A stretch of DNA of 64,000 nt from JAAYUD01 sp963676865 (GCA_963676865.2 CAXXSS010000001.1:1426001-1490000); one strand, 5' to 3'; positions 45,648-54,439 are shown, counted from the first letter of the stretch. Made by a program: numbers and translations. The notes: generated from the sequence alone by a model not told the origin.

Positions 45648-45748
45648 ATAATTTATTATATATCCGCATTCAATATTTACCGTAATATTTTTGTCCTTAT
45701 GTTTTCAACATTTCATAAGGACGAAAATAAATTTTCTCCCTTATGAAA

Positions 45749-45776
45749 CTTGCGACTCACGGCCGTGAGTCGCAAG
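45749..45776. repeat. 28-bp perfect palindrome
   Basis: Perfect dyad centred on CGGCCG: one arm is CTTGCGACTCACGG, the other its exact complement, with no spacer. It lies 100 nt before the second ketoisomerase start and 56 nt after the upxZ stop. It has no T run, so it is not a usual terminator. It could be an operator, an RNA processing hairpin or a pausing site. Confidence 0.8.
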
Positions 45777-45831
45777 CCGTGTAAGGATGTTATTCCAAAA
45801 GTTCAAATAAGTTTTTCAGCCATAATAAACA

Positions 45832-46323
45832 TCATACCGAAATAACATCCAATACCTGTTCATACATTAAACTTTTGCTTTTCAAATCTTCAAGAAACTC
45901 TTGAAGATGTTTTACTTCATCGGCAAGTTCACTCTCAGCCCATTGCTGCATCATCTTTTCCGCCTCATCGGACAACTTCTTTTCATAAGTCTCGGCATAA
46001 CAGTATACCAGAAGCTGACACTTCACAAACGAATCCGGCACAAACGGCAAGACTCTGAAGGCTCTATCTAAAGCTCTCCGAATATTCTTATCGTTACGTA
46101 TCGTTACGCTATATCCCATTAACACTGCCAGGCATATTTCTGCTTCTTCATCGGATGTCTCTCCTACTAATGCAAGCACTTCCTTACACATACGGGATAT
46201 CTGAGAAGTGACTTTTTCAAATCCATCAAGATAAGAACACTCATCCTCATCTTGTAAGTAAGCCATTTTATAAGCCATTTGCCGAAGCTCTTTTGTCTCT
46301 CGCATTATTGATATCTTTTCCAT
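45832..46323 (-). CDS. upxZ: UpxZ-family inhibitor of capsule antitermination
   Basis: 163 residues. DEEAEICLAVLMGYSVT, DRAFRVLPFVPDSFVKCQLLVYCYAE and LSDEAEKMMQQW follow the UpxZ pattern. In B. fragilis UpxZ proteins block the UpxY antiterminators of other capsule loci, so that one polysaccharide is made at a time. Normally upxZ is directly after upxY; here about 11.5 kb of adhesin-type genes separate them. Motif copy C lies 28 nt upstream of the start. Confidence 0.85.
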   Translation of the reverse strand: MEKISIMRETKELRQMAYKMAYLQDEDECSYLDGFEKVTSQISRMCKEVLALVGETSDEEAEICLAVLMGYSVTIRNDKNIRRALDRAFRVLPFVPDSFVKCQLLVYCYAETYEKKLSDEAEKMMQQWAESELADEVKHLQEFLEDLKSKSLMYEQVLDVISV

Positions 46324-46350
46324 TCTTTCAGATATAAAATTTGTATATAA

Positions 46351-46378
46351 AACCGGCTATTCTCACGAACCGCCAATT
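46351..46378 (-). repeat. Stem-loop motif, copy C
   Basis: On the minus strand AATTGG and CCGGTT (two G-U pairs) close the 16-nt loop CGGTTCGTGAGAATAG, 28 nt before the upxZ start codon. Confidence 0.75.
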
Positions 46379-46510
46379 CCAAAATTTACTTACCTGCATA
46401 ATAACTCGAAATGTAATTTCAATCAATGGATACACAATAAAAAACCTTTATTCCAAGCACCATTTCTATAATTTAAAAAGAGGAATACTTACTCCATCTC
46501 TCTATTCCAT

Positions 46511-47941
46511 TTACTGTACGGCCCACAGACAAAAACCTGCAGAACGGTCATCGGGATCAGTTACAAAAGCCCCCCATTTATCAAAAAATAAACGATAAGC
46601 TTTATCTTGGTTGCTATAAGGAGTGCTTGACCAATAACGCCCTCCAGTACCTTGACCTGCAGGAGTGTAGTAGTTGTAGCCTGAAGCGGGAAGGAAAAAA
46701 TAATCGTTCGTATTGGAAGGAATACCCGACTGCGGCGCAGTCCAAGTGACTTTGTTTGCTGTTCCCGCATCAAATCCGGAGATATTCTGCTTTTTCTTCA
46801 ACCAAAGACCGCCCGTATAGACAGTTCCCGTAGAGGCATCTTTCCATTGTGTCGTAGTTTCATAATAGGCGCCGGCACCCAGATACATCTGAATCTGGTC
46901 GTATGTGGGGCATTTTGCACAACTGTTTGAAGCCGTTCCGGAAGTGATATTATTATAATTCGATATACTCGGGATATACTCGGCGGGAGCATCCCACATG
47001 TAATATTTTAAGCTGAACGACAGTTCGGTGGCATTAAGGGTCACCTTATTTCCCTTTACGCGACCGGAAGTCAACGAAAAATTACTCAATGTGATCTGCC
47101 TGGAATACATCATACCATCAGAGTTCGTTGCGGTAATCGTCAACTTGCCATTCACTCCCTGAAAGGGAAATGTCATGAGATAGACCGAAGCCGTACCCGA
47201 AGAAGCGGTAATATTACTCACCGTCCAACTTGTATTACAAGTTAATACTTCATTTGCAATCGTTCCCGTTTTATCTAAAGAAAAACTGGCAGAAGAAGGC
47301 AAAATACTACCGTCCATACTCTCACAGGTAAATACCACTTTAGTAAGCGAAGTTGTAAAAGCCGCATTGCACAAATCAAAGCGAATGGCTGCAGGATAAT
47401 GCTTCATCATCATACTTCCGGGAGTTCCACCGCCATCCACGCTGGAGATACCATACATGGCATCATAATTCCTTAAACCACCGATCGTTCCATTTTGAGA
47501 ATCGAAACCATTTAAACCAATCAGAAAATCATCGGTTGAAGAACGATACGTCACGGTATAATTGTTTGCAACAGGGAGTTTATTGAAAGCATAGAGCTCT
47601 TTACCCGGATTAAAAGAATAGCCGTATTCACTCCCGTTGTATACAAAAGCGGCATTACTACCGGTAGAAGAAGCATTCTTAAAATTCAAACTCTGCATCG
47701 CCATCGTCGTTCCGCCCTTAAGATACTGATGGAACATATCCAGTTTATCCGAACTGTCCCACGTGGTAACCAATCCCACTACGGCATCGGCTGATTCTTG
47801 TACGCGAGTGGATAGCGAAGGCAATGAGGCTCCTATTGACAAATTCCTTGTTGCTTCTTGTCCGTTTCCCATATCAACGGATGAACAAGACGAAAATACA
47901 CATACACTCAAAAAAAAACACACTTTAATTTTTACACACAT
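46511..47941 (-). CDS. Fimbrillin-like lipoprotein with FISUMP C-terminus
   Basis: 476 residues. Lipoprotein signal with FSSC (Cys19). The fimbrillin-like half has LVTTWDSSDKLDMFHQYL, YSFNPGKELYAFNKLP, NYDAMYGISSV, IRFDLCNAAF and VYLMTFPFQGVNGKL. The C-terminal module has SCAKCPTYDQIQMYLGAG, WLKKKQNISGFDAG, DYFFLPASGYNYYTP, RYWSSTPYS and DRSAGFCLW. That module is nearly identical to the end of 13884-15398, although the N-terminal halves belong to different fimbrial families. It is probably a surface-exposed ligand-binding adhesin. Confidence 0.78.
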   Translation of the reverse strand: MCVKIKVCFFLSVCVFSSCSSVDMGNGQEATRNLSIGASLPSLSTRVQESADAVVGLVTTWDSSDKLDMFHQYLKGGTTMAMQSLNFKNASSTGSNAAFVYNGSEYGYSFNPGKELYAFNKLPVANNYTVTYRSSTDDFLIGLNGFDSQNGTIGGLRNYDAMYGISSVDGGGTPGSMMMKHYPAAIRFDLCNAAFTTSLTKVVFTCESMDGSILPSSASFSLDKTGTIANEVLTCNTSWTVSNITASSGTASVYLMTFPFQGVNGKLTITATNSDGMMYSRQITLSNFSLTSGRVKGNKVTLNATELSFSLKYYMWDAPAEYIPSISNYNNITSGTASNSCAKCPTYDQIQMYLGAGAYYETTTQWKDASTGTVYTGGLWLKKKQNISGFDAGTANKVTWTAPQSGIPSNTNDYFFLPASGYNYYTPAGQGTGGRYWSSTPYSNQDKAYRLFFDKWGAFVTDPDDRSAGFCLWAVQ

Positions 47942-48009
47942 AATACAATCTAATTTTACCCATTTATGCTATTTAAATAAACATTTATAATAATGTTTAT
48001 TTATAAATC

Positions 48010-48039
48010 AAACTAGCTATTCTCTCGAACCACCAGCCT
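48010..48039 (-). repeat. Stem-loop motif, copy D
   Basis: On the minus strand AGGCTGG and CTAGTTT (three G-U pairs) close the 16-nt loop TGGTTCGAGAGAATAG. It lies 69 nt before the lipoprotein start at 47941. Confidence 0.72.
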
Positions 48040-48117
48040 AAAATTTACTTACTTGCATATCTAAAATAGACACCTAATTATAATAATTACTAATATATTT
48101 ATCTTTTCCCGATTCCC

Positions 48118-48145
48118 ACCTTTTGAACTATTTTGATCAAAAGGT
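48118..48145 (-). other. Conserved hairpin, copy 1
   Basis: ACCTTTTGA pairs with TCAAAAGGT around a 10-nt loop, 72 nt past the lipoprotein stop at 48217. The copy at 49981 has a T-A to C-G change that keeps the pairing. No T run follows on the minus strand, so it is not a standard terminator. Confidence 0.65.
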
Positions 48146-48216
48146 AAGATGTAAATTTTCCAATATTGCGTATTTTAATATTTAGTAATATACAAGCTCA
48201 ATCAAATCCACAAAAA

Positions 48217-49638
48217 TCACCAAATGGCATAACATGAACCACGGTTATCAAGTTCTGTATGCCCAGAGTTAATATCTATAACAAGCCGATATGCCATACC
48301 ACCGTCACTTGATGATGGAGTACTTGACCAATAATATCCATGATCAATGCCCCACATCTCACCATTCCAGGACTCATTTCCCCTTGCAGGAAGAAAAAAG
48401 TAATCGATTGTGTTCGTAAATGAGCTTACAACAACAGGGGCAATCCAAGTTACTTTATTAGCACTTCCATTGTAAAAGCCTGGTATTCTAGCACGTTTTT
48501 TAAACCAAGCACCATGTTTAGAAGTATCCCAATAAATACCCGCCGCAAGATACATCTGTATCTGATTATAAGTAGGACAGTTTTTACAACTATTGGTAGC
48601 CACACTACCTCCATTATAAGGAATATAATAGGAACCATTTTCATCGGTAGTCCATCCCTCTGAACTAGCATCCCATCCATAATAATTATTTTCAACGGAA
48701 GGATTATGATCTACATTTGCAACCTCTTTGTTTAATGTCGCTGTATAAGCTTTTAATTGTCCAGGAGTCAATGAAAAATTACTTAATGTTATTTGTCGAG
48801 AATAAATGCTACCATTCGAAGTTGTTGCTGCAATTGCTAAATATCCATTTAAGTTTTGAAAAGGAAATGTTATTAAATAAACGGAAGCCTTACCCGAAGA
48901 AACAGCTATATTATTAACCTGCCAATTCGTAACACCACCAAAAGTACCATTCGCTACGACACCAACATTGCTCATAGTAAAACTCCCCGAAGATGGCAGA
49001 ATACTTGCATTTGAGCTACCACATGCTAATGTCACACTAGTCAATGTACTTGTAAAATCAGCATTTGTCAAATCGAAACGAATAACAGACATCAGATGGT
49101 TCATTGACATGGCAGAAGGACTGCCATCACTACCTACAGAGGAAACTGCATACATGGCATCATAATTCTTCAAATTACCCACTGTTCCGTCCTGAGAAGC
49201 AAGACCGCTCAAAGAAAGTGTAAAGTTATCGGTAGCAGAATTATACGTCTTGGTATAATTACCTGCTGTAGGCAAAGCATTGAAAGCATATAAAGAACTG
49301 CCAGGAGTAAATGAATAACCTTCTGCTCCGCTATACGCAAAAGTGGTATTGGAACCAGAGCCTGTAGCTACGAATTTAAAGCCCTGCATACTACCTTGAC
49401 TACCGTTCTTGGTATATTTGTTAAAGACACGAAGAGAGTCTGTGCTCTCCCATGTCGTTATCAAACCCTTACTGGCATCTGCGGTTTCCACCACACGTGA
49501 AGTAGCAGAAGGTAAAGAGACACCAATGCGCATATTTCCATCTCCAGAAATAGTCTTATTATTTCCAGGATCACTGAGTGAGCAACTCGAAAACAAGCCC
49601 ACTCCTAACAGGCATAAGGATAAAATCTTTGTTTTCAT
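48217..49638 (-). CDS. Fimbrillin-like lipoprotein with variable FISUMP C-terminus
   Basis: About 473 residues from MKTKILSLCL; the open frame extends upstream into a thioredoxin-gene relic and should not be counted. Lipoprotein signal FSSC. The first 330 residues are nearly identical to the protein at 50081-51517 (RIGVSLPSATSRVVETADAS, SLYAFNALPTAGNYTKTYNS, SMNHLMSVIRFDLTNADF, VYLITFPFQNLNGYL). The C-terminal 140 residues then diverge, keeping SCKNCPTYNQIQMYLAAG, WFKKRARIPGF, DYFFLPARG and YYWSSTPSS. It ends in SCYAIW in place of GFCLW. Likely a surface adhesin from a recent tandem duplication. Confidence 0.78.
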   Translation of the reverse strand: MKTKILSLCLLGVGLFSSCSLSDPGNNKTISGDGNMRIGVSLPSATSRVVETADASKGLITTWESTDSLRVFNKYTKNGSQGSMQGFKFVATGSGSNTTFAYSGAEGYSFTPGSSLYAFNALPTAGNYTKTYNSATDNFTLSLSGLASQDGTVGNLKNYDAMYAVSSVGSDGSPSAMSMNHLMSVIRFDLTNADFTSTLTSVTLACGSSNASILPSSGSFTMSNVGVVANGTFGGVTNWQVNNIAVSSGKASVYLITFPFQNLNGYLAIAATTSNGSIYSRQITLSNFSLTPGQLKAYTATLNKEVANVDHNPSVENNYYGWDASSEGWTTDENGSYYIPYNGGSVATNSCKNCPTYNQIQMYLAAGIYWDTSKHGAWFKKRARIPGFYNGSANKVTWIAPVVVSSFTNTIDYFFLPARGNESWNGEMWGIDHGYYWSSTPSSSDGGMAYRLVIDINSGHTELDNRGSCYAIW

Positions 49639-49654
49639 AATTATATTTATATTA

Positions 49655-49850
49655 TTATTTTCGCACAGAATATTTTTATTAGTTGATTCAAAATGAATAA
49701 GATAATCTTCTATTTCTTGAAAAGATCTATCCTTTAATAAGACATGCTTATTTTCATCAAGGAAATAGAGTATTTCAACCATTCCGAGATATCTTCATCA
49801 GAATATATAAATAACGCCTTTTAGCACTTTTAAATTATAAAGTCATTTAC
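49655..49850 (-). pseudogene. Thioredoxin-like gene relic
   Basis: The plus-strand text closely follows that of the intact thioredoxin-like gene (51541 onward), including VLLKDRSFQEIEDYLIHFES in the leftward frame. About 85 bp in the middle are missing, and similarity then resumes with the ISIYPDEDL-type region. Only the C-terminal third remains. It sits just ahead of a fimbrillin-FISUMP gene, as the intact gene does. Confidence 0.75.
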
Positions 49851-49874
49851 AAAACATATATTTGTTTATAAATC

Positions 49875-49904
49875 AAACTGACTATTCTCTCGAACCACCA
49901 GTCC
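49875..49904 (-). repeat. Stem-loop motif, copy E
   Basis: On the minus strand GGACTGG and TCAGTTT (with G-U pairs) close the 16-nt loop TGGTTCGAGAGAATAG. It lies between the lipoprotein gene at 50081 and the thioredoxin relic. Confidence 0.72.
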
Positions 49905-49980
49905 AAAATTTACTTACTTGCATATCTAAAATAGATACCTAATTATAATATTACTAATATATTTGTCTATTCTCATTTCC

Positions 49981-50008
49981 ACCCTTTGAACTATTTTGAT
50001 CAAAGGGT
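49981..50008 (-). other. Conserved hairpin, copy 2
   Basis: ACCCTTTGA pairs with TCAAAGGGT around the same 10-nt loop as at 48118, 73 nt past the lipoprotein stop at 50081. The pair at stem position 4 is C-G here and T-A there. Confidence 0.65.
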
Positions 50009-50080
50009 AAAATGTAAATTCTCTAATATTGCATAATTTAATATTTTATAATATACAAGGCCAATCAAATACATAGTTAT

Positions 50081-51517
50081 CTACCAAATACAAAAGCCAG
50101 AGCCTGAACGTGTATTTAGATCTACAAATACATAATCTCCTCTAATCCCCAAAAAATATGCTGAAATGTCATATATCCCACCACACCACGCAGCTCCCGA
50201 TGGAGTGCTTGACCAATAATAGCCATGATCATAATATCCTCCCGCCTTATACCATCCCCATATCTCGCCATTGCCACGCAAATTCCCTAGTGCTGGAAGA
50301 AAAAAGTAATCAGTAGTATTTGTGAATGAATTCACCTGAATTGGAGTTGTACTCGTTGCCTTATTTGCTTTTCCGACAGCAAAGCCAGGTATCCTAGCTC
50401 GCTTCTTTAACCAAACGCCGTGCCTAGAATTATCCCAGTAAACACCCGCCCCAATATACATCTGTATCTGATCATAGGTCGGACAATTTTTACAGCTATT
50501 AACCGCTACATCACCCGAATTTATATCAGAGACACCTTCGGTAATACCATCCCATCCATAATACTTACCCTCATGAGAAGGATCATGATCCACATTTGCA
50601 ACTTCTTTATTTAATGTCACTGTATAAGCTTTTAATTGCCCAGTATTCAATGAAAAGCTACTTAATGTTATTTGTCGAGAATAAATGTTGCCATCTGAAG
50701 TAGTTGCTGTAATTGCTAAATTTCCATTCAAGTTTTGAAAAGGAAATGTTATTAGATAAACGGAAGCTTTGCCCGAAGAAACAGCTATATTATTAACCTG
50801 CCAATTTGTAACACCATTAAAAGTACCATTCGCTACGACACCAGCATTGCTCATAGTAAAACTCCCCGAAGATGGCAGAATACTTGTATTTGAGCTACTA
50901 CATGCTAATGTCACACTATTCAACGTACCATTAAAATCAGCATTTGTCAAATCGAAACGAATAACAGGCATCAGATGGTTCATTGACATGGCAGAAGGAA
51001 TACCATCACTACCTACAGAGGAGACAGCGTACATGGCATCATAATTCTTCAAATTGCCCACTGTTCCGTCCTGAGAAGCAAGACCACTCAGAGACAATGT
51101 AAAATTATCGGTCGCAGAATTATACGTCTTGGTATAATTACCTGCTGTAGGCAAAGCATTGAAAGCATATAAAGAACTGCCAGGAGTAAATGAATAACCT
51201 TCTGCTCCGTTATACGCAAAGGTGGTATTGGCACCAGAGCCTGTAGCTACGAATTTAAAGCCCTGCATACTACCTTGGCTACCGTTCTTGGTATATTTGT
51301 TAAAGACACGAAGAGAGTCTGTGCTCTCCCAAGTCGTTATCAAACCCTTACTGGCATCCGCGGTTTCCACCACACGTGAAGTGGCAGAAGGCAAAGAGAC
51401 ACCAATACGCATATTTCCATCTCCAGAAATAGCCTTACTATTTCCAGAATCACTGAGTGAGCAACTCGAAAACAAGCCCACTCCTAACAGAGTTAAAAAT
51501 AATACCTTTGTTTTCAT
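50081..51517 (-). CDS. Fimbrillin-like lipoprotein with variable FISUMP C-terminus
   Basis: 478 residues from MKTKVLFLTL. Lipoprotein signal FSSC (Cys19). The N-terminal 330 residues match the gene at 48217-49638 almost residue for residue. The C-terminal module is different in length and sequence: SCKNCPTYDQIQMYIGAG, WLKKRARIPGFAVG, DYFFLPALGN, YYWSSTPSGAAWCG, then SGSGFCIW. The start was moved nine codons in from the first ATG to the signal peptide shared by its paralogs. It follows the thioredoxin-like gene, whose stop lies 24 nt upstream. Confidence 0.8.
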   Translation of the reverse strand: MKTKVLFLTLLGVGLFSSCSLSDSGNSKAISGDGNMRIGVSLPSATSRVVETADASKGLITTWESTDSLRVFNKYTKNGSQGSMQGFKFVATGSGANTTFAYNGAEGYSFTPGSSLYAFNALPTAGNYTKTYNSATDNFTLSLSGLASQDGTVGNLKNYDAMYAVSSVGSDGIPSAMSMNHLMPVIRFDLTNADFNGTLNSVTLACSSSNTSILPSSGSFTMSNAGVVANGTFNGVTNWQVNNIAVSSGKASVYLITFPFQNLNGNLAITATTSDGNIYSRQITLSSFSLNTGQLKAYTVTLNKEVANVDHDPSHEGKYYGWDGITEGVSDINSGDVAVNSCKNCPTYDQIQMYIGAGVYWDNSRHGVWLKKRARIPGFAVGKANKATSTTPIQVNSFTNTTDYFFLPALGNLRGNGEIWGWYKAGGYYDHGYYWSSTPSGAAWCGGIYDISAYFLGIRGDYVFVDLNTRSGSGFCIW

Positions 51518-51540
51518 AATCGTTTTTTTTATCATGACTT

Positions 51541-52483
51541 TCATACAGAAGCTTTTTTATTGGTTGATTCAAAATGAATAAGATAATCTTCTATTTCTTG
51601 AAAAGATCTATCCTTCAATAAGACATGCTTATTTTTGTCGAGTAAATAAAGTGTAGGTATGGCACGAAGATCATATAAGTCTTCCGACTTTATTATAGTT
51701 CCCTTATCATACCCCACAATCCAAGAAACAGGCATGGTTGTTCTATATTTCAACCATTCTGTAAGATCCTCATCAGGATAAATTGATAATACTTTCAAAC
51801 GTTTTTCAATTATAAGTTCATTTATAATTGAACTTTCAGACAGCAACAGTTTCGTTTGCTTACAAGCGTCACATCCTGGGTTATTAAAATAAAGCAATAC
51901 ATAATCAGACTTTATGTCATATAACTTCTTTCGCCGCCCACTACGTAGTGTATAAACAAAATCTATCGCATTTTCCCCCGGTCTGTTTCTCTGTATCATA
52001 GAATACTGATAACGAGGACGTATCTTATACATTTCATTTAGTTTATCCCATGAAAGTATTTCTTTCAAGACCGCAGCATAAAGCGTTTCATTTCTCAATG
52101 GCGAATTAGGATCATATAAAAATTTCTCAGAATTGGAAAATATCTGCATACAGACTATACTATCTGCTTTCGCTCGTCTTATAGTCAAACTTATATCTTT
52201 TACGGATTCATCAATCCGTATTTTGTAAAGGAGTTTAAAATAGTTTATAAGTGTACTATCTCCTTGAGGTGAACGTAAAAAAGCCACATCCTTAAAATCA
52301 TAACAATCCCAATAATGGGCTGCCAAATATTCTTGTTGTTTTACTGGCTCTGTAATAACACAGAGGATATTCGGTAGAGAAAAAGAAAAACTTCGAACTT
52401 CTTTTCCCTTTTTCCCAAGACAAGAACAAAGAATCGTAGAAGAGATAAACAAAACAATTATTTTTTCCTATATAATTTATCAT
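51541..52483 (-). CDS. Thioredoxin-like (DUF5106-type) lipoprotein, frame broken at an A6 tract
   Basis: The continuous frame from about 52452 gives 303 residues: an N-terminal DUF5106-like helical part and a C-terminal thioredoxin fold with LLYFNNPGCDACKQTK (CxxC near 208-211), YPDEDLTEWLKY and the cis-Pro loop RAIPTLYLLDKNK. No ATG precedes it in frame. The ATG at 52483 gives MINYIGK and leaves the frame at six A residues; removing one A continues it as KIIVLFISSTILCSC, a fine lipoprotein signal. The gene is therefore probably frameshifted, phase-variable or misread at that tract. It may act as a disulfide reductase or isomerase for the cysteine-containing adhesins beside it (inference). 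Confidence 0.72.
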
Positions 52484-52524
52484 ACAAAAAAATTATAGAT
52501 AATACGCAGCATCTCTATAAAACC

Positions 52525-52554
52525 AAACTGACTATTCTCTCGAACCACCAGTCT
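52525..52554 (-). repeat. Stem-loop motif, copy F
   Basis: On the minus strand AGACTGG and TCAGTTT close the 16-nt loop TGGTTCGAGAGAATAG, 42 nt before the ATG of the thioredoxin-like gene. Confidence 0.75.
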
Positions 52555-52713
52555 CTCTTCACTTAATTATTTATATAATTAAAGATACTATTATATCTGT
52601 TTTAGTATCATCTTTTTCTTCGCAAAATCTAACAAGAAGATATTGATACATATACTATTTATCCATTCACGAAATCCCTACAGAGGACCAAGACAAAACA
52701 AGTTCACTCAAAG

Positions 52714-54108
52714 TTATTGTAACGACCATGTATAAGCATCCGTACCAGACATATAGCCACCGTCACAGTGTGCCGGCGCATCTTGGGCTGTGTTGCTATT
52801 AAAAAACAAACAGTAATGATCATCACGGGACCAATAGGCACCACCAGTACAGTATGTAGTCGTCCAGTTGCCGTCGCCGTCATTACTGTGATCTACATAG
52901 CCACGACTAGGGAGAAAGAAATATTTACCAAAATCAGAAGGAAGACCTAATAGATATCCAGTGGATGTAGCCTGAGGTGCCGTTCCCACATCAAAACCTG
53001 CTATATATTGTTTCTTCTTCAACCAAATGCCGCCAATACCTGTATTACCACTAGAATCACTCCAATGAGAAGAGTTATCATAATAGCAACCTGCACCAAG
53101 ATACATTGCAATTTGAGAAACAGTTGGACAACCACTGGTACTGGGTCCTGAATAACTGTTACACATCACATTATTATTTGGTATGTTGTAATAGCCCTGC
53201 AACATACTTACAGTATAAGCTTTCATGTTTGCAGAAGTCAATGAAAAGTGACTCAAAGTGATTGTTCGAGAAAAAACAGAATTACTAGAAGTTGTAGCAA
53301 TTATAGTAAGCGTGCCGCTACGAGTATCAGGAAAGGTCATCAAATAAACAGATGACATGCCTAAGGAGACCGCCACATTATTCACCGTCCAACTTGAAGC
53401 ACCGGTCAGAGTTCCAGAAGTCACCGTACCAGTATTACTCATATTAAAGGTCCCCGAAGAAGGTAAAAGGCTACTGCCTGAAGTAGGAGAATAAGCAAAA
53501 TTGACACTCGTCAAGGTACCTGTAAAAGCAGCATTTGTCAAATCGAAACGAATAACAGACATCAGATGGTTCATTGACATGGCAGAAGGAGTGCCATCAC
53601 TACCTACAGAAGAAGCGCCATACACCGCATCATAGTTCTTCAGATTGCCCACTGTTCCGTCCTGAGAAGCAAGACCATTCAAAGAAAGCGTAAAGTTATC
53701 GGTAGTAGAATTATACGTCTTGGTATAATTACCTGCTGTAGGCAAAGCATTGAAAGCATACAAAGAGCTGTTGGGAGTAAATGAGTATCCTTCCATTCCA
53801 TTATATACAAAAGTAGTGCTGATGCCAGTGCCCATAGCACCGAATTTAAAACCTTGCATACTACCTTGACTACCGTTCTTAGTATATCCGTTAAAGACAC
53901 GAAGAGAGTCTGTGCTCTCCCATGTCGATATTAGCCCCTTACTGGCATCCGCCGTTTCCACCACGCGAGAAGTAGTAGAAGACAAAGAGACGCCAATGCG
54001 CATACTGCCATTTCCAGAAGCAGTTTTACTACTTTCTGAATCACTGAGTGAGCAACTCGAAAGCAAACCCACCCCTAACAGAAATAAAAATAAAATTTTT
54101 GTTTTCAT
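52714..54108 (-). CDS. Fimbrillin-like lipoprotein with divergent FISUMP-type C-terminus
   Basis: 464 residues. Lipoprotein signal LLSSC (Cys19). The N-terminal half matches the 48217 and 50081 paralogs (RVVETADASKGLISTWESTD, SLYAFNALPTAGNYTKTYNS, AMSMNHLMSVIRFDLTNAAF). The C-terminal module is the most divergent of the set: SGCPTVSQIAMYLGAGCYYD, WLKKKQYIAGFDVG, YFFLPSRGYVDHS, then AYWSRDDHYCLFF in place of YWSSTP, and an ending TWSLQ. The CxxCP motif is reduced to one Cys, with other Cys residues added. Confidence 0.77.
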   Translation of the reverse strand: MKTKILFLFLLGVGLLSSCSLSDSESSKTASGNGSMRIGVSLSSTTSRVVETADASKGLISTWESTDSLRVFNGYTKNGSQGSMQGFKFGAMGTGISTTFVYNGMEGYSFTPNSSLYAFNALPTAGNYTKTYNSTTDNFTLSLNGLASQDGTVGNLKNYDAVYGASSVGSDGTPSAMSMNHLMSVIRFDLTNAAFTGTLTSVNFAYSPTSGSSLLPSSGTFNMSNTGTVTSGTLTGASSWTVNNVAVSLGMSSVYLMTFPDTRSGTLTIIATTSSNSVFSRTITLSHFSLTSANMKAYTVSMLQGYYNIPNNNVMCNSYSGPSTSGCPTVSQIAMYLGAGCYYDNSSHWSDSSGNTGIGGIWLKKKQYIAGFDVGTAPQATSTGYLLGLPSDFGKYFFLPSRGYVDHSNDGDGNWTTTYCTGGAYWSRDDHYCLFFNSNTAQDAPAHCDGGYMSGTDAYTWSLQ

Positions 54109-54131
54109 AATTGTATTTTTATTATTATTTT

Positions 54132-54270
54132 CGCACAGAACCTTTTTTTATGGATTGATTCAAAATGAATAAAAAATCTTCTATGTCTTAAAAAGGTCTA
54201 TACTTTAATAAAACATGCTTATTTTATCGAATAAATAAAGCTAAGTATGGCACGAAAATCATATAGATCC
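54132..54270 (-). pseudogene. Thioredoxin-like gene relic
   Basis: The plus-strand sequence tracks the 3' end of the intact thioredoxin-like gene (TTGATTCAAAATGAATAA, ACATGCTTATTTT, TATGGCACGAA) with several small deletions that destroy the frame. Only about 45 codons are represented. As with the other relics it precedes a fimbrillin-FISUMP gene. Confidence 0.65.
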
Positions 54271-54439
54271 ATGCCGACAAAACATTCTCCTAACCATACA
54301 ACCGAGAGAACATCTCCATCTCTATCTTATGTTTAATTCTTCTAACTAATGACTTACAAATTGCTTTTTTTGTAGAAAGACACCGCAAACACACAAGCAC
54401 CAAATACACAGAGTTTTTCCTACAATTTCAAAGAAATTA

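Noticed and set aside
49639..49782. In-frame extension of the 48217 lipoprotein by 48 residues
   Set aside because: The extension is the C-terminus of a decayed thioredoxin-like gene; the paralogs start at the lipoprotein signal, as the ATG at 49638 does.
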